From Sporosarcina luteola (GTDB taxonomy: Bacteria > Bacillota > Bacilli > Bacillales_A > Planococcaceae): 64,000 nt of DNA. Position numbers and translations under genes: made by a program. Location of the stretch: NCBI GenBank assembly GCA_014204635.1, contig JACHLS010000004.1:1-64000 (forward strand). The letters are read 5' to 3'. This document shows positions 62,617 to 64,000 of the stretch, in pieces. The number at the start of each line of letters is the position of its first letter. Position 1 is the stretch's first letter. The notes beneath the pieces are model-generated. The model saw only the letters and a list, made by a program, of their open reading frames with translations. It did not search any database and was not told the DNA's origin.

Positions 62617-64000
62617 ATGAGAAAACCTAGGCGGAAAGTGTGGATTGATTTTGCCTTTTCAATCGCCATCATAACATTGACCATCGCCGCGATTTTTATC
62701 GTTTCAAGCCCCGGCCACAAAAAAGAACAGAAAAACAACAGCACAAACGCTACCGCTTCTGTTTCCATCGAATCAATCGAGTCCACATATCCAGGGATTA
62801 AAATTGTAACGGAAATGTCCAACGATAAAAAGGCGCCCTATGCGATCCAATATCCACAAAGTACACATAATCAGTTCAATGAGGAAGTCCTCTCTTACAT
62901 AAATAACGAACGATCCCACTTTTTAAAGCGGATGGACCAGTTAAGTAAAGTAAAAAAAGATCCAACCGGAGAACTCAATATTTCGTTTAAAACGATGCAG
63001 CATAAATCTGGACACTATTCGTTTGTCGTCGTGTCAGGAACTAATTTCAGCGACGGAAAAACGGATATGACAATCCACTCCTTCCATTTACATCCGTCTA
63101 CTGGTGCGATGCACACGATCGCGGATGTTTTGAACCGGAATCCCGAACATCTGGCGATCTTGTCTTCTCACGTAAAGGACGCTTTGATGGCTGATCCTTC
63201 ATTACAAACTAAACTGGCGAATGGCTACGATAAATGGGTAGGTCCATTATGGAGTAATTTTAGAGAATACGCGCTGACGGATGATGCAATTATCTTCTAT
63301 CTGAATTCGCAAATCGTTACAGATCCAACAATTGGCCAGCCCACTGTTTCAGTGCCACTTTCATCGATTAACTCGATACTAATGAAGGCCTACCAATCAG
63401 AAGATGCACCACCTGTAAAATCAGAGGAACAAATCTTGAAAAAGCCTGAAAAGTCATCTGATCAAGAGGAGAACTCTGAGGATAACCAGAAACCCGAAGA
63501 GCAAAAGACTTCAAACGCTGAAAAAACGACGTCCAAACGAATTGCTTTGACATTCGATGATGGACCAGAGCCAAAAGTGACTCCACAAATTCTTGAAATA
63601 CTAAAACGCCATAATGCCAAAGCAACATTTTTCATGCTAGGCAGCCGGGTTGAATATTATCCAGATGTTGCCGCCTCGGTCCAACAAGCCGGTCATGAAC
63701 TGGGCAATCATACATGGAATCATCCAAATCTGGTTAAGCTTCAAAGTGCCCGTGTCATGATCGAAATTCAGAAAACATCAAACATTATTGAACAAGTAAC
63801 AGGACAAAAGGCGACTGCGTTTCGTCCTCCGTACGGAGCTGTGAACCAACGGATTCGTGGACTTTCCGACATGCCGATTGTTTTATGGGATGTTGACACA
63901 CTGGATTGGCAACATCATGATCCACAAAAGATTCTGGAAAAAGTGAAACAACAGGCAAAAGACGGAAGCATAATCTTAATGCACGATATCCACCAGTCAA
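62617..64000 (+). CDS. Membrane-anchored polysaccharide deacetylase, 3' end cut by the window
   Basis: At least 461 residues; the end lies outside. A basic start (MRKPRRKVW) and one helix (IDFAFSIAIITLTIAAIFIV) anchor it. A DUF3298/DUF4163-like domain (about 60-250) and an acidic Ser/Glu-rich linker follow. The catalytic NodB domain begins near 308 and has all five motifs: TFDDGP, HTWNHP, RPPYGA, the DTLDW segment and LMHDI. It probably removes acetyl groups from peptidoglycan sugars at the cell surface. AAAGGAG lies 9 bases before the ATG. The missing end cannot be judged. Confidence 0.92.
   Translation, partial: MRKPRRKVWIDFAFSIAIITLTIAAIFIVSSPGHKKEQKNNSTNATASVSIESIESTYPGIKIVTEMSNDKKAPYAIQYPQSTHNQFNEEVLSYINNERSHFLKRMDQLSKVKKDPTGELNISFKTMQHKSGHYSFVVVSGTNFSDGKTDMTIHSFHLHPSTGAMHTIADVLNRNPEHLAILSSHVKDALMADPSLQTKLANGYDKWVGPLWSNFREYALTDDAIIFYLNSQIVTDPTIGQPTVSVPLSSINSILMKAYQSEDAPPVKSEEQILKKPEKSSDQEENSEDNQKPEEQKTSNAEKTTSKRIALTFDDGPEPKVTPQILEILKRHNAKATFFMLGSRVEYYPDVAASVQQAGHELGNHTWNHPNLVKLQSARVMIEIQKTSNIIEQVTGQKATAFRPPYGAVNQRIRGLSDMPIVLWDVDTLDWQHHDPQKILEKVKQQAKDGSIILMHDIHQS

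Overview
The window reads as chromosome of a low-to-mid GC, endospore-forming Firmicute. I infer the Planococcaceae (Sporosarcina/Lysinibacillus-like). The evidence is gerE with a SigmaK-type promoter, sspI with a SigmaG-type promoter, strong Bacillus-type ribosome binding sites, frequent TTG/GTG starts, a Phe T-box, and a gene order from ysnB-ysnA-rph through racE, sdh, uvrC, trxA, etf, fad, mutS2, polX, zapA, rnhC and pheTS to sspI that follows the known Bacillus subtilis order. A meso-diaminopimelate dehydrogenase, typical of the B. sphaericus group, points the same way.

Layout. 1-9450 is accessory and AT-richer. It holds the right part of an IS110 element, a nitrilase-family gene, two back-to-back ECF sigma modules (sigma-PadR-FtsW-like, and sigma-DUF4179), a small secreted protein, and a decayed prophage lysis module next to tRNA-Arg(TCT). 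9457-38168 is core, mostly on the minus strand: nucleotide and RNA housekeeping (ysnB, rdgB, rph), racE, sporulation regulator gerE, succinate dehydrogenase, uvrC, trxA, the fatty-acid degradation operon lcfA-fadR-fadB-etfB-etfA with FadR boxes, then mutS2, polX, cvpA, zapA, rnhC, T-box-controlled pheST, an rRNA methyltransferase and sspI. 38545-54026 is mixed: argF, an M42 aminopeptidase, ddh, an MFS transporter, recQ, a hemerythrin-like protein, a MerR/thioredoxin-like pair, a 46-residue secreted peptide, tRNA-Ser(CGA), pssA/psd, DedA, a cyclic-di-GMP phosphodiesterase and a PerR-type catalase. 54134-64000 is again accessory-like: a dead GNAT-kinase operon, small membrane proteins, DUF368, an IS1182 scrap, a GC-rich interspersed repeat, an autoregulated XRE/membrane-protein pair, a VWA lipoprotein, trhO, and a polysaccharide deacetylase cut by the window end.

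How it works together. The fad/etf genes form one beta-oxidation unit, and a second FadR-like box precedes the acyl-CoA thioesterase. racE, ddh, the polysaccharide deacetylase, the FtsW-like protein, and the DedA and DUF368 proteins (both from families that recycle undecaprenyl phosphate) are all linked to the cell envelope. pssA and psd make phosphatidylethanolamine.

Most unusual signal: two far-apart intergenic arrays (25553-25685, and 61810-61941 in opposite orientation), each with exactly seven ATGCGCGG-like octamers at a 20-21 bp period and unrelated filler. One close solo copy lies at 46615. I cannot assign them to a named family.
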